Part shown: positions 1 through 12,903 of the stretch, piece after piece
Layout of the letters: each line of letters begins with the position of its first letter
Position numbering within the stretch: position 1 is the first letter of the stretch
From: Cordilura impudica
Taxonomy: Eukaryota > Arthropoda > Insecta > Diptera > Scathophagidae
Reading direction: 5' to 3'
Length of the DNA: 64,000 nt
Assembly: GCA_963682025.1 (NCBI GenBank)
Contig: OY821521.1
Coordinates: 95,402,051-95,466,050 of the forward strand
Program-made: the position numbers and the translations under genes
Notes under the pieces: generated by a model
What the model was told of the DNA's origin: nothing
Databases searched by the model: none
Seen by the model: only the letters and a program-made list of their open reading frames with translations

Positions 1-246
1 TTTTCAGAAATCTCTACGCTTATGAAAAAAATTCACCTTTTTTCCCTACACTACTTTTTTTAAAATTTATTTTTAATTTGTACAATTTCAATTATGTAAA
101 AATAAAAAATAAGATAAAAATATCATGAGAATTACATAAGAATAATATAAAAAACATACAGATATTATAAAAAAAATATTTTTGCAATTCTGTTTAATTC
201 ATCTTTTTGATATGGTTAGATGTGCATTTAAAATTTACACAATTAA
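1..246. other. AT-rich sequence, nothing recognised
   Basis: Very AT-rich DNA with A and T runs. I see no reading frame or repeat that I can assign. It ends at the MITE that starts at 247. Confidence 0.5.
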
Positions 247-746
247 AGGTGTGTTTACCATATGTGTATTTTCCATATGTAAATTCAGTTTTACGATCCA
301 TACGTAATTTGGCGTGTGTGTCAAAATTGGCGTTTTACATACAATTCATCATTTTGCGATCAAACGTACATATGTATTTCCGTATGACATAACCTCTAAA
401 TGTAAACAACAGCTGATTTAATTTGTGAATTTACAAAAAGTTATTGTTAAAAATAAAGTAATATATTTTTTATATTTTTTAATTGTTAATTAATATTAAA
501 CAATTTATTTTTCTTTCAATATTTATCTTTATAATTTACTCTGTTTTTCTTTCGCCACAAGCAGTATTGTATTTTAATATGGTTGTCATGCCAAAATAGA
601 ACCTGCTCTAATTGAAAAATTTACATATGTTTTGCCAAATGTGTTGTACATAAACAGTTTTTGAAAGGGTTCACACTATGTGTACAAATTGCATGTGCTA
701 AAACAATAAGAAAAACACAAGCAAAACACATAGTGTGAACGCAGCT
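247..746 (+). mobile_element. MITE family M2, copy 1
   Basis: A 500 bp non-coding element. The left end AGGTGTGTTTAC and the right end GTGTGAACGCAGCT are imperfect inverted repeats. Other copies lie at 11141-11648, 34215-34715 and 59695-60185, with a truncated one ending at 8255. The left flank is TAA; the right flank here is TCA, so the duplication is decayed in this copy. Several internal palindromic ACATATGT-type words are shared by all copies. PIF/Harbinger affinity is inferred from the 3-bp TTA/TAA duplications of sister copies. Short open frames inside it are not genes. Confidence 0.8.
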
Positions 747-807
747 TCATTAAAATGGCTTGCAAATGAGATGTTACAACTCAAACAGAATATTTGTTCT
801 TGGTTTT

Positions 808-1975
808 CAGTGTTGCCGTTGTAGCTTTTTAGTTGCTAGATTTAGCAACTTTTTTTGTCGTTTAGCATCCAAAATTTATCAAAAGATGCTAGATGCTAAC
901 TTAGAATCTTTTATTAATAAAATGTTGCTTTTAGCATCTTTTAATGGTATTGATATGTTTTTATTTCTCAAAGTGTAGTACAGTAATTTTGTGTACTACT
1001 CCTTTTACCACTCTGCTCGTTTCTTTCAACAAATATAACAAAACATTTTGAAATAGAAGAATGTAAACACCAACAACAGTTTTTAATGAATTTGAAAGTC
1101 GATTGCCAAAAAATATTATTGTATTAAAAAATGCCAAAATTTTCAATACAAAACACATTAAAACGGGTAAAAGAACAGATAACCAATATATTAGAAGAGT
1201 TTAAATTTATATCATCTGAAACAGAAAAAATTCAAATCCAATGGAGTTATATCACAGAACAAAACTGGGATACAACACTGAATACAACCTCTTTATGGAT
1301 TGAAAAATTCTATTGGCGAAAATCCATTTTAGGAATCAATATTTGTGTTGTCTATATTAGTTTTGTCTTTCTCAAAAGCCGAAGTTGAACGTTTGTTTAG
1401 CTTAATAGCTTTAATTAAAATCAAACTTCGAACAGAATAAAATCCGAGTTGTTATGTTCTGTAATACGTATAAAAGAAGGATTGAAATTGAAAAATTGGT
1501 GCTGTCACACTTACAATATACCGAGCGATGTCGTTGATAAGAGTCGATCGTCAGAAATATATCAGAGCCAAGAAGAACTTGAAGATGAAGACATCACAGA
1601 AATGTTAGATTCCATAAACCAATTATTCTAATATAATCGTATCTTTTGATAATGTAATTTCTGTTATATTTTAAATAAAAAAAATCCCTCTAAAATTAAA
1701 AATATTTAATTTAAGTTTAAAATAAACTCAATTTGATGTTAATAAAAATTTCAGATGAAATCCAAAATAATTTTAATTAAAAATTAAAAAATATAAATCG
1801 AAACATATGTTTTATATTAATTTTTCGATTTAAAAACCAAAGAATTTATTAATAAGTATATAATTTTTCAGTATAAAGGTAATGAAATTTGAAAAAAAAA
1901 ATTTAGCATCCAGTACGTTTAAGCATCTTTTTTTGCAATTTAGCATCTTTACAATTTCAAATTATGGCAATACTG
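808..1975 (+). mobile_element. hAT-superfamily DNA transposon remnant
   Basis: The ends are CAGTGTTGCC (808-817) and GGCAATACTG (1966-1975), a 10-bp inverted repeat of the usual hAT form with one mismatch. The flanking 8-mers TTGGTTTT (800-807) and TTGGGTTT (1976-1983) match at 7 of 8 bases, as expected for an aged 8-bp hAT duplication. The subterminal word TTTAGCATC recurs near both ends. At 1168 bp it is far shorter than an autonomous hAT, so it is an internally deleted copy. It retains the C-terminal transposase piece listed separately. It is inserted in another degenerate BED-finger coding piece (minus strand, 1976-2203). Confidence 0.85.
1131..1631 (+). pseudogene. hAT transposase C-terminal fragment (broken)
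   Basis: Three short frames together resemble the C-terminal dimerisation region of hAT transposases. Around 1345-1435 one frame reads FSKAEVERLFSLIALIKIK, matching the conserved A-x-x-ER-x-FS-x-x-x-x-x-K-x-K pattern. A stop at about 1437 and a frame change follow, then a frame with VIRIKEGLKL and a short acidic tail to a stop at 1629. An upstream frame from 1131 contains IQWSYITEQNW. The catalytic D and E residues of the family are absent because the element is internally deleted. No function is expected. Confidence 0.75.
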
Positions 1976-2203
1976 TTGGGTTTAAAAGATTTTTTATAAC
2001 AGTGGTTATAAGCATGTATACTTAGATCTGATTTATCGCATTTTAATATATTTTCAAAAGCCTTGCATTTGCATTTATAGTCGTCACCTTTGACCTGCTC
2101 CAGCCATCCATTAGCTTCTCGTCTCTCAACTAACTGAAGCAAAATCTTTATGTTCTGTATTTCTTTGATGTGTTTTCAGCATCATCGAAAAACGAATCGG
2201 ACA
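1957..2203 (-). pseudogene. BED-zinc-finger N-terminal fragment of a hAT-like transposase
   Basis: Read on the minus strand from an ATG near 2200, a frame begins MSDSFFDDAENTSKKYRT. After a stop and frame change it continues as WLEQVKGDDYKCKCKAF and KCDKSDLSIH. This fits a BED finger (W, C-x-C, then K-x-x-L-x-x-H and a later H/C). The fragment ends at the hAT element inserted at 1976, so it is an older element interrupted by a younger one. It is broken by a stop and truncated. The assignment to a TE-derived BED finger rests on pattern only. Confidence 0.55.
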
Positions 2204-2694
2204 TTTTTCTAAAATTAATTATGTTTCTAAATTAATTATGCTCAAATTTATAATATTTTAATGTTATGCACAAAACAGTGTTTTATACTTGTCATTGTTA
2301 TTAAAGAATCCACATATTTACTTCCTTCATATTATGGAGTTATTACCAGACTTAAAAAGACTTTAAAGTTTAAAATTGAAAAAAATTATGCGATATTTAA
2401 CAAATACATTCAAAATAGTTTTGACTGAAATTTTTGGCAGTTTTAGTTTTGCCTTGTATCAGTAAAATGTTCAGATATTAACTAAAAAAAAACAGTTTGT
2501 TAAATATTTTCATCTTAATTATCTTAATTAATTTAAAGACACAAAGATAGATTTAATACAATAAAAAGAAGTAAGAGTTGAAAGTTGATCTATGCGGACT
2601 CACAAATGTGCCCTATACTAATAGGTCTGGAAAATTGAAAAGGATTGTAAAAAATAAAATGCACCTTTATATTAAAAAATTTAAATTAAAAAGA

Positions 2695-3019
2695 AAATTA
2701 CAAAATAAACCATTTACCTGGTTAAACTTAATATTGTTTGTAATTATCTGGATCAGGTTAGTATTTAAAATGGGATAAATCGGGAGTCATTCTGCCAATT
2801 TATGACCTAAAATATGTAGACACCTCTATAAAATGCTGAAAATTCAGAGCATTTGTTGTAATAATTCAGTAATAGGTTTATCAAAGTGTTTACATATTCA
2901 AATATTTTTTATACATTTGTTACAAATAGTGCAAGAAGTCCAGATATTAATGTAAACGTAAAACCCAGGTGGAGGGTATCAAAGATTCGGCATAGCCGAA
3001 TTTAACACTCTTACTTGTT
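2695..3019 (+). mobile_element. DINE-1/Helentron-like family 2, 3' part (copy a)
   Basis: The 3' end carries GGTGGAGGGTATC, then the hairpin TTCGGCATAGCCGAA, then TTTAACACTCTTACTTGTT. The body (AAACCATTTACCTGG, then TGTAGACACCTCTA) matches the reverse strand of 19200-19390, which belongs to another copy of the family. GTGGAGGGTAT is the inverse of the 5' end ATACCCTCCAC seen at 61391. The 5' part of this copy is missing or not recognised. Confidence 0.7.
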
Positions 3020-3108
3020 TTAACATAATAAGAACATGGAGCATACGCCTTCTTTGAATTAAAAAAATATTATTTAAACAATAAGTACAAATTCAATTTT
3101 TATCTATA

Positions 3109-4345
<1,237 letters not shown>

Positions 4346-4724
4346 CTGGGTTATACACGTTACTTAACAATATTCAAAAATAATAATTTAAAATTCTAAA
4401 TAAATCTGGATTGTTTCAGCGGAAAAATAATACCGTACGCTCATACTGTTGTAAATATATTAGTTTTATGACTAACAGTTTTTAATTTTTTTTTAAATAA
4501 ATACAGTAAAACATTATTTTGACATGATAAAGTACCACAAAATACAAAAATTTTGTGATAATGCTTTGTATCAAAATCACTAAGTGAACATTAATATAAT
4601 ATAATATTCTAGAAAAACTTACTAAATGAAATGATGACATTTACACGTTATTCTATTTAACTACTAGATGTTTAATTACTAGATGTTTACACATCTCCCC
4701 TGTGATCGGACTCACATGATTTTT

Positions 4725-5470
4725 ATACCCTATACCACTATGTGGTTTGGGTATAATGACTTTGTGCTGCTGTTTGTAACAACTAGACCCATCTTTAATT
4801 ATACCGATCGAATCAGAATCACTTTCTGAGTTGATTTAACAATGTCCGTCCGTCTGTGTGTCCATGTAAAGCTTGTAATCAAACTGCAGGTCGCAAATAT
4901 GAATATATTTTGATGAAATTTGGTATATAAGCTTTTATCGGCCATGGGATGAACGCTATTGAAATTGGTGAGAATCGGTCCATGTTCAGACCTAGCCCCC
5001 ATACAAATTACCCATATGAAATCGACATAAATTGCCATAAGATCCAAATTGTCATATAGATCTTACTCAAATTGGGTTTGTATGCGTTCATTACATCCAC
5101 TAATGAGTAGTCCAAAAATGACCCCTTTGACCCCATATAGAGCTGCTTCCCTATCTTCACTTAAATCTATTAAAAAACAAAAATATTGCACTGATTCTTC
5201 TCAAATTTTGTTTGTACATATTTTTGCAAAATACAAGAGACTACCAAACATGATCAGGATCGGTCCATTTTTGGACCTAGTCCCTTTATAGATATAGCAT
5301 CCGATATGAACTTTTTCATATCTGCAGCCAAAAAAATTAATAAAAATCCCACTCAAATTTGGTTTTTGCTTATTTTCAATGTCCAGTTAGTTGGGCCTAA
5401 GAGATAGGGTTTCTAAACGCATGGTATAGGGTATCGTATAGTCGGTCTAGACCGACTATAATTTTCTTGT
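4725..5470 (+). mobile_element. DINE-1/Helentron-like family 1, copy 1
   Basis: It begins ATACCCTATACCACTATGTGG. A GTCY microsatellite (GTCCGTCCGTCTG, near 4843) follows. Near the end is TGGTATAGGGTAT, the exact inverse of the first 13 bases. Then come the palindrome AGTCGGTCTAGACCGACT and a tail TATAATTTTCTTG. Subterminal inverted repeats, GTCY block, 3' hairpin and absence of true TIRs match the published DINE-1 layout. The last bases CTTACTTGTT of other copies are shortened here. Confidence 0.85.
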
Positions 5471-6192
5471 TTTTTATTTCATATAAGCCATATCTATATA
5501 GCATAACTTATCTATTTGAGCGATAAGCATTATGGAATAAGAGCATAAATCGATTTGAGCCTGTAAAATTTTAAACTTATTTTTTGGACTACGAACAGCA
5601 GTTGTAAGAACAGCATAACTCGAGTTGTGTGTCTCAAAACTCATTTTATTAAATAGGGAATATGACATAAAATAGTTTTTACTTATAAGATTTTAAATAA
5701 GAAAAATTTTAAATAAGACAAAAATATATAAATTTTTTATCAACCTTTAGAAACTCCAAATGTAAAAATTCCAACAACTCAATTATTATTATGTCATATC
5801 GATTCAAACCTTTAAAATGTTCTCCTGAAAAGTTGCAAAAATAGACATAAGCTGTTATGCCTTGTGGCCACCGATATGATATGGTGGTCAAGAATGATAG
5901 AACTCAAGATTACGCCATCCGATTGTTTTCCCGTTATATGATGTAGTATGTCATTCGCAAGGGCTACCAAGTCTGTTTTATGTGTGGAAATTATAAAATC
6001 TTGCGAAACATTTATGTTTTATGTGATGCTTAAAATCACTTCGACAGTTCTCAAAAAAATATTAAAACAGTTCTTGTTGCAAATTATAAATTTCGCATTA
6101 CATTTTATTAAAAAATAATATTAAAATAATTAAAATTATTAAAAACATTCAGTGAAGTGTGTTAAAAACTTGTAGCACAAAGAAAAACTAAA
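5471..6192. other. Spacer between two inverted DINE copies, unassigned
   Basis: About 720 bp between copy 1 (plus) and copy 2 (minus). It contains repeated words such as CATATCGATTC and GGTGGCCACCG-like pieces but no frame that I recognise. Confidence 0.4.
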
Positions 6193-6916
6193 AACAAGTA
6201 AGAAAATAGTAGTCGGTTAGAGACCCTATCTCTTAGGCCAAACTAACTGGACATAGAAAATAAGATAAACCAAATTTGAGTGGGATTTTTATTAATTTTT
6301 TTGGCTGCAGATATGAAAAAGTTCATATTGGATGCTATATCTATATGGGCACTAGGCCTAAAATTGGACCGATCCTGATCATGTTTGGTAAAGTCTCTTT
6401 TATTTTGCAAAAATATATACAAACAAAATTTGAAAAGAATCAGTGCAATATTTTTGTTTTTTGATAGATTTAAGTGCAGATCGGGAAGCAGCTCTACATG
6501 GGGCCTATGAGTAAGGGTTGTCCCATAGGGATAATTTTTGGACTATTCATTAATGGATGTAATAAACGCTTACAACCCCAATTTGAGTAAGATCTATATG
6601 ATAATTTGGATCTTATGGCAATTTATGTCGATTTCATAGGGGTCATTTGTATGGGGGCTAGGTCTGAAGATAGACCGATTTTCACCAATTTAAATAGCGT
6701 TCATCCTATGGCCGATAAAAGTTTATATACCAAATTTGATTACAAGGTTTACATGGACACACAGACGGACGGACGGACGGACATCGTTAAATCGAATCAG
6801 ATAGTGATTCTGATCCGATCGGTATAATAAAAGATGGGTCTAGGTCAAATATTTTTGGTAGTTACAAACAGCAGCACAAAGTCATTATACCCAAACCACA
6901 TAGCAGTATAGGGTAT
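6193..6916 (-). mobile_element. DINE-1/Helentron-like family 1, copy 2
   Basis: Reverse orientation: AACAAGTAAGAAAA at 6193, the hairpin remnant AGTCGGTTAGAGACC (one arm lost), the inverse GTCY block GACGGACGGACGGAC near 6764, and GTATAGGGTAT at the 5' end (6906-6916). With copy 1 it makes an inverted pair around a 0.7 kb spacer. Confidence 0.85.
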
Positions 6917-7249
6917 AAAAAACAGAAAAACAAAAATATGAGGTGCGCAGTGGTGAAATCCACGCAAAAAATAGCAAGAAAACAGTGAGAAATTTCGGGA
7001 AAAAGTAACATTTTGGGTGTTTTAACGAAATACCGAGACCGATTTCATGGATAGAGTTTGGCACTAGAAATACAAAATTAAATCTTAAATGATATGGCGA
7101 AAGTGATGATAGAGACCCGTGTGATAGGCAAAAAGGAACTGTTACCATTTCAAAAAGGTATAAAATAATATTACATTTTTAAAAACGTTGGACTAAATTG
7201 TAATACGCTGATTTTACAGGTATCATTCAATCAAATAAAGCTTTAAAAA

Positions 7250-8255
7250 TGCTACAAATAGAACTATATGAAACATTGCATATGTACAACACATGTGGAA
7301 AGTCACATGTAAATTTTTCAACCAAACATGACAAACATATGAAAATACAACACTGCTTGAGGCGGAAGAAAAACAAATTAAATTAATAAGATTAATATTA
7401 CTCGTAAAAGAAAAATAAATTGTTTAGTATTAATTAAGAATTAAAAAATATATAATATACATAACTTTATTTTTATACCCTATACCACTATGTGGTTTGG
7501 GTATAATGACTTTGTGCTGCTGTTTGTAACAACCAAAAATATTTGACCTAGACCCATCTTTAATTATACCGATCGAATCAGAATCACTTTTTGAGTTGAT
7601 TTAACAATGTCCGTCCGTCCGTCCGTCTGTGTGTCCATGTAAACCTTGTAATCAAACTGCAGGTCGCAAATATGAATATATTTTGATGAAATTTGGCATA
7701 TAAGCTTTTATCGGCCATGGGATGAACGCTATTGAAATTGGTGAGAATCGGTCCATGTTCAGACCTAGCCCCCATACAAATTACCCCTATGAAATCGACA
7801 TAAATTGCCATAAGATCCAGATTGCAATATAGATCTTACTCAAATTGGGTTTCTATGCGTTCATTACATCCACTATTGAGTAGTCCAAAAATGATCCCTT
7901 TGGCCCCATATAGAGCTGCTTCCCGATCTTCACTTAAATCTATTAAAAAACAAAAATAAACACATTATTTTCTATGTCCAGTTAGTTGGGCCTAAGAGAT
8001 AGGGTTTCTAAACGCATGGTATAGGGTATCGTATAGTCGGTCTAGACCGACTATAATTTTCTTACTTGTTAACAATTAATTTTGTAAATTCCCAAATTAA
8101 AAAAGTATCTGCTCTTTACATTTACATACGAAAATCAAATGCAAGTGTGATAGCAAAAATTATGAACCGTATGTAAAATAACAATTTTGACAGACATACG
8201 GAATTACAATGGATAAAAAAAGTGACAGTACATACATATGTATGTAAAAGCACCT
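7250..8255 (-). mobile_element. MITE family M2, truncated copy split by a DINE
   Basis: Segments 7250-7474 and 8070-8255 are together collinear with the M2 copy at 59695-60185. The right end GCACCT is followed by TAA. The left terminus is not recognisable, so this copy is truncated. Family-1 DINE copy 3 sits in the middle and interrupts a TTTATTTTTAACAAT stretch that is intact at about 11432 in a sister M2 copy. Confidence 0.75.
7475..8070 (+). mobile_element. DINE-1/Helentron-like family 1, copy 3
   Basis: Both subterminal inverse 13-mers, the GTCY block and the terminal palindrome are present, and it ends CTTACTTGTT. It has an internal deletion relative to copies 4 and 5. It is inserted in an M2 MITE. 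Comparison with an uninterrupted copy shows insertion within a run of T, without a recognisable target-site duplication. Confidence 0.9.
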
Positions 8256-8479
8256 TAATTGACAGTTTATTTCTTATTCGTTTCTGAATCCGAATTTTTT
8301 ACCTATTCCTTTACATAAATATTCAAGATGAAATTTAAGTATTTGTCTATTGAGAAACCCAGATACTGAATGCCGTTAACTTTTTCTATTATTACATTAT
8401 TTATTTAATAATTATTTCCATTAATTTCGTTTTACGTTCGTTTAATTTTAGTTTATTCAATTTTATCCATTTATTAATA

Positions 8480-9615
8480 CTAGCAAACTCCAGCCCTCGA
8501 AATTCTAGTGCAAATTCTAAAGACCCTAAATGTATGCTAATCAGTTAAAGCCAATTTGCAAATCAACACAAAAAACAAACTCATTTTTATTACAACCAGA
8601 TTAAGAAATTTAATAAACACACACATAGCATTGTATAATTATACCCTATACCATTATGTGGTTTGGGTATAATGACTTTGTGCTGATGTTTGTAACAACC
8701 ACAAATACTTGACCTACACCCATCTTTAATTATACCGATCGAATCAGAATCACTATCTGATTCGATTTAACGATGTCGGTCCGTCCGTCCGTCTGTGTGT
8801 CCATGTAAAGCTTGTAATCAAACTGCAGGTCGCAAATATGAATATATATTGACGAAATTTGGTATTTGGTCCTTTATCTGCCGTGGGATGAACGCTATTG
8901 AAATTGGTGAGAATCGGTCCATGTTCAGACCTAGCCCACATACAAATGACCCCTATGAAATCAACACATATTGCCATAAGATCCAAATTATCATACAAAT
9001 CTTAGTCAAATTGGGTTTGTATGTATATATTACATCCATTAATCAGTAGTCCAAAAATGATCCCTATTGGACAACTCTTAGTCATAGGCCCCATATAGAG
9101 CTGCTTCCCGATCTTCACTTAAATCTATCAAAAAAACAAAAATATTTCACTGATTCTTCTCAAATTTTGTTTGTATATATTTTTGCAAAATACAAGAGAC
9201 TTCACCAAATATGGTCAGGATCGGTCGATTTTTGGGCCTAGTCCCCATATAGATATAGCATCCGATATGAACTTTTTCATAACTGCAGCTGAAAAAATTA
9301 ATAAAAATCCCACTCAAATTTGGTTTATGCTAATTTTCTATATCCAGTTAGTTGGGCCTGAGAGATAGGGTCTCTAAACACATGGTATAGGGTATCGTAT
9401 AGTCGGTCTAGACCGACTATAATTTTCTTACTTGTTTTATGTATGTGTTAGTATTAACATTAAATGCAATTTACTCAAAATACAGGGAAAAATTAAAAAA
9501 TTTGTAAATCTGCAAGAAATACCTTTCAAATAATATACGTTTGGTCAAAATCGGGATAAAACGGTAGTACAAAACATCGGTCACAATAAATCGCCTAGCC
9601 TATTAATATTATATA
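8480..9615 (-). mobile_element. Short Helitron (family R3), split by a DINE
   Basis: Segments 8480-8640 and 9437-9615 are collinear with 37175-37536. On the minus strand the 3' end is GCTAGT, and the 5' end at 9615 has decayed from TC. The interior includes CACACACATAGCAT and CGGTCACAATAAATCGCC. DINE copy 4 is inserted inside it. Confidence 0.65.
8641..9436 (+). mobile_element. DINE-1/Helentron-like family 1, copy 4
   Basis: A near full-length copy with ATACCCTATACCATTATG at the 5' end, GTCCGTCCGTCCGTCTG near 8779, TGGTATAGGGTAT and the AGTCGGTCTAGACCGACT palindrome, and the terminal CTTACTTGTT. It is inserted in a T run of the R3 Helitron; the intact site reads ATAATTTTATG in the sister copy near 37345. 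Confidence 0.9.
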
Positions 9616-9955
9616 TTAACCATATCCGTTCTTAAATTTTCATGACACATTTCATGAGTTACTGCTTCTGTAAAAATCAGAGTATCGTCTGCATATAGAA
9701 CAATTTCGCAGTAGGATATAAAATATTCAAGATAAATGTCCAAATCAAAAAAGTCTGTGACTGGATTTAAGTGATAAAATTTTTTTCCACTTGTTTATGA
9801 GGGTTTTGTTCGATAACTTGTTATTTGCATATTTTATTTTCTTAATGTGTTGCAAACATGTTCTGGTTTAACTAGTGAAGTAAAACATGCAAACAATTTT
9901 GAATTATACGAAATGAAAAATTTGATCGAATTCGAATATTTTTATACCCTCGACA

Positions 9956-11080
9956 CCAGTGGCAGAGGTTATATATAGGTTTGTCATTCCGTTTGTGACG
10001 CATCGAAAAAAATTCCGGAGACCCCAAAACCATATATTTTCTTGATCATCATAACAAGGGAAGTTGATTAAGCGATGACCGTCTGTCCATTTGTCTATGG
10101 AAATCACGATGACGCCGTCAATATCTCAACTAGACCGTTTGTTATACCCTATACCACTATGTGGTTTGGGTATAATGACTTTGTGCTGCTGTTTGTAACA
10201 ACCAAAAATATTTGACCTAGACCCATCTTTAATTATACCGATCGAATCAGAATCACTTTCTGAGTTGATTTAACAATGTCCGTCCGTCCGTCCGTCCGTC
10301 CGTCTGTGTGTCCATGTAAAGCTTGTAATCAAACTGCAGGTCGCAAATATGAATGTATTTTGATGAAATTTGGTACATAAGCTTTTATCGGCCATGGGAT
10401 GAACGCTATTGAAATTGGTGAGAATCGGTCCATGTTCAGACCTAGCCCCCATACAAATTACCCATATGAAATCGACATAAATTGCCATAAGATCCAAATT
10501 ATCATATAGATCTTACTCAAATTGGGTTTGTAAGCGTTTATTACATCCATTAATGAATAGTCCAAAAATTATCCCTATGGGACAACCCTTACTCATAGGC
10601 CCCATGTAGAGCTGCTTCCCGATCTGCACTTAAATCTATCAAAAAACAAAAATATTGCACTGATTCTTTTCAAATTTTGTTTGTATATATTTTTGCAAAA
10701 TAAAAGAGACTTTACCACACATGATCAGGATCGGTCCATTTTTGGACCAAGTCCCTATATAGATATAGCATCCGATATGAACTTTTTCATATCTGCAGCC
10801 AAAAAAATAAATAAAAATCCCACTCAAATTTGGTTTTTGCTTATTTTCTATGTCCAGTTAGTTGGGCCTAAGAGATAGGGTCTCTAAACGCATGGTATAG
10901 GGTATCGTATAGTCGGTCTAGACCGACTATAATTTTCTTACTTGTTTTTGTATAAAATCGTTTGTTAACATCCCAAAGGAGTTTCGTCAAATTCGGTTAA
11001 AGGGGTCACGAGATTTGAATGAAACTTTAAAAAAACTTTTGAAAAAATTAAATTATTCAGTGTGTTTGTTGTTTTTCTTA
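9956..11080 (+). mobile_element. DINE-1/Helentron-like family 2, 5' part (copy b), split by DINE copy 5
   Basis: Begins ATACCCTCGACACCAGTGG with GTCTGTCCATTTGTC near 10081. The text after the inserted family-1 copy (from 10947: AACATCCCAAAGGAG, CAAATTCGGTTAA) matches the family-2 copy at 61630-61690. The 3' end is not found here. Confidence 0.65.
10144..10946 (+). mobile_element. DINE-1/Helentron-like family 1, copy 5
   Basis: A full-length copy of 803 bp with all hallmarks: the two inverse 13-mers, a five-unit GTCC/GTCT block near 10280, the terminal palindrome and CTTACTTGTT. It is inserted into a family-2 DINE, which dates it as younger. Confidence 0.9.
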
Positions 11081-11140
11081 AGATATGTTGCATATGTTGT
11101 AATTGTGTATATTAATACTGCACGTGTCACATTGGCCTAA

Positions 11141-11648
11141 AGCTGCGTTCACACTATGTGTTTTGCTTGTTTTTCTTATTTTTTTAGCACGTCCAATTTA
11201 TACACATAGTGTGAACCCTTTCATACATTGTTTATGTACAATACATTTGGCAAGACATATGTAAATTTTTCAATTAGAGCAGGTTTTATTTTAGCATGAC
11301 AAACATAAAAATTCAACAGTGCTTGTGGCGAAAGAAAAACACAGTAAATTATAAAGATTAATATTGAAAGAAAAATAAATTATTTAATATTAATTAACAA
11401 TTAAAAAAATATATAATATATATAAATTTATTTTTAACAATAAATTTTTGTAAATCCACAAATTAAATCAGCTGTTGTTAACATTTAGAGGTTATGTCAT
11501 ACGGAAATACATAAGTATGTATGTACGTTTGAACGCAAAAATTATGAATCGTATGTAAAACGCCAATTTTGACACACACACACAGAATTACGTATAGATC
11601 GTAAAACTGAATTTACATATGGAAAATACACATAGTGTAAACACACCT
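11141..11648 (-). mobile_element. MITE family M2, copy with TAA duplication
   Basis: A 508 bp element with AGCTGCGTTCACACTATGTG at the left, GTGTAAACACACCT at the right and TAA on both sides (11138-11140 and 11649-11651). It is oriented opposite to copy 1 and about as well preserved. Confidence 0.85.
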
Positions 11649-11839
11649 TAAAAGCAAGTATTACCACATATTTTTTTATCGTTAAAATTAAATATTAAAA
11701 ATTAATAAATATTAAAAATAAAAAATTAAAATTAAAAATTGAAAAATAAAAATGAAAAATTAAAGATTAAAAATTAATAAGTTTAAGTTTCTTTTTTTGA
11801 TATTAATAATTTGTAGCCAAGAATCATTCGAATTTTTTT

Positions 11840-12094
11840 TTTAATTATCGTAAGACTTCTAAGGTCTCAAAATGCCGGCAGCGTTAAATAATGAATTTCA
11901 TTCGTGTTCTATGAAGTGCTTAGGGATTTTCTACTCTTATAATAGAAATTGGCCAACAAGAAAACCAATTAACTTTAAATTTAATTGGTATTCGGATTTA
12001 ATGATTCAGTATCGGCAACAGTTTCAAAGTGGTAGCCGTACCCAATATTGGGTCGAGGGTATCGGCACAGCCGAATTTAACAGTCTTACTTGTT
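11840..12094 (+). mobile_element. DINE-1/Helentron-like family 2, 3' part (copy c)
   Basis: Ends GGGTCGAGGGTATCGGCAC, then hairpin-like GGCACAGCC and TTTAACAGTCTTACTTGTT. The body (ATGAATTTCATTCGTG, GGTAGCCGTACCCAATATTG) matches the reverse strand of 18500-18770. An open frame across it is a repeat-derived illusion. Confidence 0.7.
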
Positions 12095-12163
12095 AAAAGA
12101 AATGTCCGTTTTAAATAATTTAATTTTTTAATGACTGGTGGTACGTAAATTTCCAAAAAAAAA

Positions 12164-12802
12164 AACAAGAAATTATACGATACCCGAAACGATACCCGAA
12201 ACCCTGCGTTTAGAGAACCTATGTCTTAGGTCCAACTAATTAGAATATAAAATAAGCATAAACCAAATTTGAGTGGCAATGTTATTAATTTTTTTGCCTT
12301 CGGATATGAAAAAGTTCATATCGGATGCTATATTTATATAGGGACTTGGTCAGAAATAGACCGAATAAATTTGGTAACATTACTTTTTTGCAAAACATAT
12401 ACAAACCAAATTTGAGAAAAATCTGTGAAATATTTTTGTTTTTTGATAGATTTAAGTGAAGAGCGGGAATCAGCTTCTTATGGGGCAATGACTAAGAATT
12501 GTCCTATAGAGATAATTTTTGGACTACTGGGATCTATATAATTTGGATATTGTAACCATTTAAGTCGATCATTTGTATGGGGACTAAGTCTGAATATGAA
12601 CAGACTTCATCAAAATATATTCAAATTTGCGACCTGTAGTTTAATTACAAGGTTTGCATGGACATACAGACAGACGAACGGACATGGCTAAATCGAATCA
12701 GAAAGGGATTCAGAGTCGATAAGTATAATAAAAGATATTATTGGTAGTTACAAACATCAGCACAAAGTCATTATACCTCAATCACATAGTGATATAGGCT
12801 AT
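12164..12802 (-). mobile_element. DINE-1/Helentron-like family 1, copy 6 (old)
   Basis: Reverse orientation, from AACAAGAAATTATACGATACCC to GATATAGGCTAT. The hairpin palindrome is missing and the GTCY block is reduced (GACAGACGAACGGACA). It is the most diverged copy of the family here. Confidence 0.75.
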
Positions 12803-12849
12803 AAAAAATAATTTTATGTTAAACTACAGTTTAGTTATTAATCAAAAAC

Positions 12850-12855
12850 TTTATT
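12850..12855 (-). promoter_or_regulatory. Candidate polyadenylation signal for RNase H2B
   Basis: AATAAA on the minus strand, about 50 bp beyond the RNase H2B stop codon. Position and hexamer are seen; use is inferred. Confidence 0.5.
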
Positions 12856-12903
12856 TGTAATAAATTTATATAATATAAAATATTTAACCATTTGTTTTCA
12901 ACT

